Source: Candidatus Binatia bacterium
GTDB taxonomy: Bacteria > Desulfobacterota > Binatia > HRBIN30
Assembly: GCA_937925685.1 (NCBI GenBank)
Contig: CALAMI010000002.1
Location: 1 to 64,000, forward strand
DNA length: 64,000 bases
Reading direction: 5' to 3'
Part shown: piece by piece, positions 62,587 to 64,000 of the stretch
Position numbering within the stretch: position 1 is the first letter of the stretch
How the letters are laid out: every line of letters starts with the position of its first letter
Notes under the pieces: generated by a model
Seen by the model: only the letters and a program-made list of their open reading frames with translations
What the model was told of the DNA's origin: nothing
Database searches by the model: none
Made by a program: the position numbers and the translations under genes

Positions 62587-63657
62587 CTACCCACCTTTTA
62601 GCTTGAGCTCACGCTCGAGGATTACCGAGGCTAGGTTCTCTCGATCCATTTCCGTATCGTCTGGAAAAACCTCGTAGTGACAGAGTTGCCGTACAACCCT
62701 TGCCATAATTGCCGTGAATTTGTAGAGCGCGAGCATTTCGTAGTAATCGAAGTACTTCGCGGAAAATCCCGAAGCTGCCTCCCAAAGAGCGATGGTTCGT
62801 TCACGTGGAGGCAGACCCTCGAGCCGGGAGATCCCGAGTCCCTCACTGAAGCAGCGATCGATCGCCCACCACCAAGCAAGGTCTTGAACCGGATCGCCTA
62901 ACCGTGCCATTTCCCAATCCAGCAGGGCGACACACCGTCCCTCCCGGAATAACTGGTTTCCGAAGCGCGCGTCGCCCCAGCAAAGCGCGAGCTGGTCCTC
63001 TGCGGGCTTGTGCGTTTGCAGCCACACCTCGGCTCGTTCGAGCAGTGGATAACGACTGCGATTTAAACCCCAATCGATGAACCGGCGGTAATCATCGAGT
63101 TGCAAATCAAGGTACGTTCGCCCCGGGTCGGGCGCAGAAAATAGCGATCCAACGAGGTCCAGCCACGGAGCGCGGTGCACAGCAGCCATGGCAGCAATCC
63201 CCGCATTCCAGAGTTGGCCCCGTTCGCTCGCGTTGAGTTCAAGGAGCCAACCTGAAGAGTGATAAGGTGGGTTATCCGGTGGAACCTGCCCAGGGATGAA
63301 CTCCATAATGTAAAAATCGTTGCCCAAAATCTCGGGGCGGGTTTCCAGCCATAAGACTTTAGGCACGGGGGCTTCGGTGGAACGGCCGATCCAAGCGAGA
63401 AGGCGATACTGCCGCTCCATGTCGTAGTCCGGGAATACCGTAACCCCTTGGGGACGTAATTTGGCGACGAAAGTGATCCAGAGCTGTTGCTGGCTCCCGA
63501 TGGTTACGTCGAACAACAAAGTGTCGCTGGAGTAACCTGTTGCCGTCGGGCCACGGAGGTTCACCACGGTCAAGCTCTCGAAGGCAGGAAGTTTGCCCTG
63601 GAGCCATCGTGTCAAAGCGCGGCGCATTGCCGCTAGATCACGTCGGGGAGGCGGCAT
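62587..63657 (-). CDS. phosphotransferase family protein (APH / ACAD10-like kinase)
   Basis: 356 residues from ATG 63657, 29 bp after the upstream stop; the frame could extend to 63759. It has the aminoglycoside-phosphotransferase fold: an N-lobe with TGYSSDTLLFDV and a Lys in FVAKLRP, the hinge YIMEFIPGQ, catalytic loop CWGDARFGNQLF (Asp and Asn, with Trp replacing the His of HGD) and metal-binding ALLDWEMARLGDPVQDLAWW. Such kinases often sit with acyl-CoA dehydrogenases and are related to human ACAD10/11 kinase domains that phosphorylate 4-hydroxy acyl-CoAs. That role fits the neighbourhood but is unproven. Confidence 0.9.
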   Translation of the reverse strand: MPPPRRDLAAMRRALTRWLQGKLPAFESLTVVNLRGPTATGYSSDTLLFDVTIGSQQQLWITFVAKLRPQGVTVFPDYDMERQYRLLAWIGRSTEAPVPKVLWLETRPEILGNDFYIMEFIPGQVPPDNPPYHSSGWLLELNASERGQLWNAGIAAMAAVHRAPWLDLVGSLFSAPDPGRTYLDLQLDDYRRFIDWGLNRSRYPLLERAEVWLQTHKPAEDQLALCWGDARFGNQLFREGRCVALLDWEMARLGDPVQDLAWWWAIDRCFSEGLGISRLEGLPPRERTIALWEAASGFSAKYFDYYEMLALYKFTAIMARVVRQLCHYEVFPDDTEMDRENLASVILERELKLKGG

Positions 63658-63686
63658 ATCGGCTGTTGTTCGCTGGGTGATTTGCC

Positions 63687-64000
63687 TCAGGCTTCTCCCG
63701 TCGTTGGCGGCGCTCCGGAGAACGCATCCTTCAAACCATACCGGCGAAACGGCCCCCAAAATCCAAACTCATGCAGACCGTACCCGACATCCCCGCTGTC
63801 CGTGGTGAAACGGGCTACCTGGTCCACAAGGCCATATTGCCCGAAGGATGCTACCTCTTCGACGTCGCGATGGAAACCTTGGACCACTAGGGGACCTTGG
63901 TACATCCCGTGTCGCCAGTCGGGTTCCATGCCGTAGCCCGTGCCCACGGCCACAAAGGCGTTCAACAATGGAGTGACCGTAATCGTGAGCGGCCCGCCCG
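63687..64000 (-). CDS. C-terminal part of an uncharacterised protein cut by the window end
   Basis: The frame is open to the window edge and reads GGPLTITVTPLLNAFVAVGTGYGM, then EPDWRHGMYQGPLVVQGF and ends GEA. The beta-rich pattern GYGxxPDWxHGMYxG resembles the C-terminal domain of hypothetical proteins found near acyl-CoA and phosphotransferase genes in actinobacteria and deltaproteobacteria. Its stop precedes the APH-like gene by 29 bp. No function can be assigned. Confidence 0.7.
   Translation of the reverse strand, partial: GGPLTITVTPLLNAFVAVGTGYGMEPDWRHGMYQGPLVVQGFHRDVEEVASFGQYGLVDQVARFTTDSGDVGYGLHEFGFWGPFRRYGLKDAFSGAPPTTGEA

Noticed and set aside
1-64000. CRISPR arrays, insertion sequences, rRNA operons, toxin-antitoxin or phage modules
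   Set aside because: No direct-repeat/spacer pattern, transposase, rRNA or phage gene was seen on either strand.

Overview
This is a gene-dense, GC-rich bacterial chromosome segment with about 50 protein genes, one tRNA and no phage, transposon or CRISPR signature. The envelope genes (LolA, apolipoprotein N-acyltransferase, several lipoproteins) indicate a Gram-negative cell. Secreted proteins with Ca-binding dockerin-like EF-hands plus long Thr/Pro linkers, FG-GAP and Cys-rich repeat proteins, RNase J, LytTR signalling and many acyl-CoA dehydrogenases suggest a Deltaproteobacteria-like lineage, perhaps Binatota/Binatia or a myxobacterial relative. That placement is an inference from gene content, not a phylogeny.

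Layout. 0-4.1 kb (+ then -): acyl-CoA dehydrogenase, FabF-like ketosynthase, small cupin, a twin zinc-finger microprotein coupled to gpsA. 4.2-7.6 kb (-): two dockerin-like secreted proteins. 7.7-11 kb: LytS/LytTR two-component pair, divergent from a secreted Cys protein and a lipoprotein with duplicated CX4CH modules. 11-14.4 kb: beta-helix/TIG secreted protein and a 1.25 kb non-coding stretch. 14.4-18.3 kb: a membrane-anchored sigma-54 activator and class I fructose-bisphosphate aldolase. 18.4-22.5 kb: acyl-CoA dehydrogenase and an FG-GAP/Cys-rich surface protein. 22.4-27.8 kb: exonuclease/GIY-YIG fusion, prfB with an intact programmed frameshift, glpX, thiD. 27.8-34.7 kb: an overlapping operon (metallophosphoesterase, acyl-CoA dehydrogenase, MFS), then SDR, lipoprotein and HEAT protein. 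34.8-37.7 kb: tRNA-Leu(CAA), LTA-synthase-like sulfatase-fold protein, DUF971. 37.8-42.7 kb: a tandem acyl-CoA dehydrogenase pair, a Pro-rich protein and lnt. 43-48.4 kb: RRM protein, SLOG-like protein, secreted GH31, ComEA-like protein, aldo/keto reductase. 48.5-55.7 kb: FecR/DUF6600 protein, unknowns and a large secreted protein with five 57-bp repeats. 55.8-60.9 kb (-): rnj-ftsK-lolA-yajQ. 61-64 kb (-): aldehyde dehydrogenase, APH-like kinase and a protein cut by the window end.

How the genes fit together. Five acyl-CoA dehydrogenases, a KAS, an SDR, an aldehyde dehydrogenase and an APH/ACAD10-like kinase point to broad acyl-CoA or hydrocarbon/lipid catabolism. Class I aldolase plus GlpX supports gluconeogenesis from such substrates, and GpsA supplies glycerol-3-phosphate. 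The most distinctive material is the set of exported proteins with EF-hand, FG-GAP or Cys-rich modules on Thr/Pro spacers, the 7TM-sigma-54 activator, the CX4CH lipoprotein, the gpsA-coupled zinc-finger microprotein and the SLOG-like protein. I see no single undescribed multi-gene system that I could defend strongly; these are the best leads.
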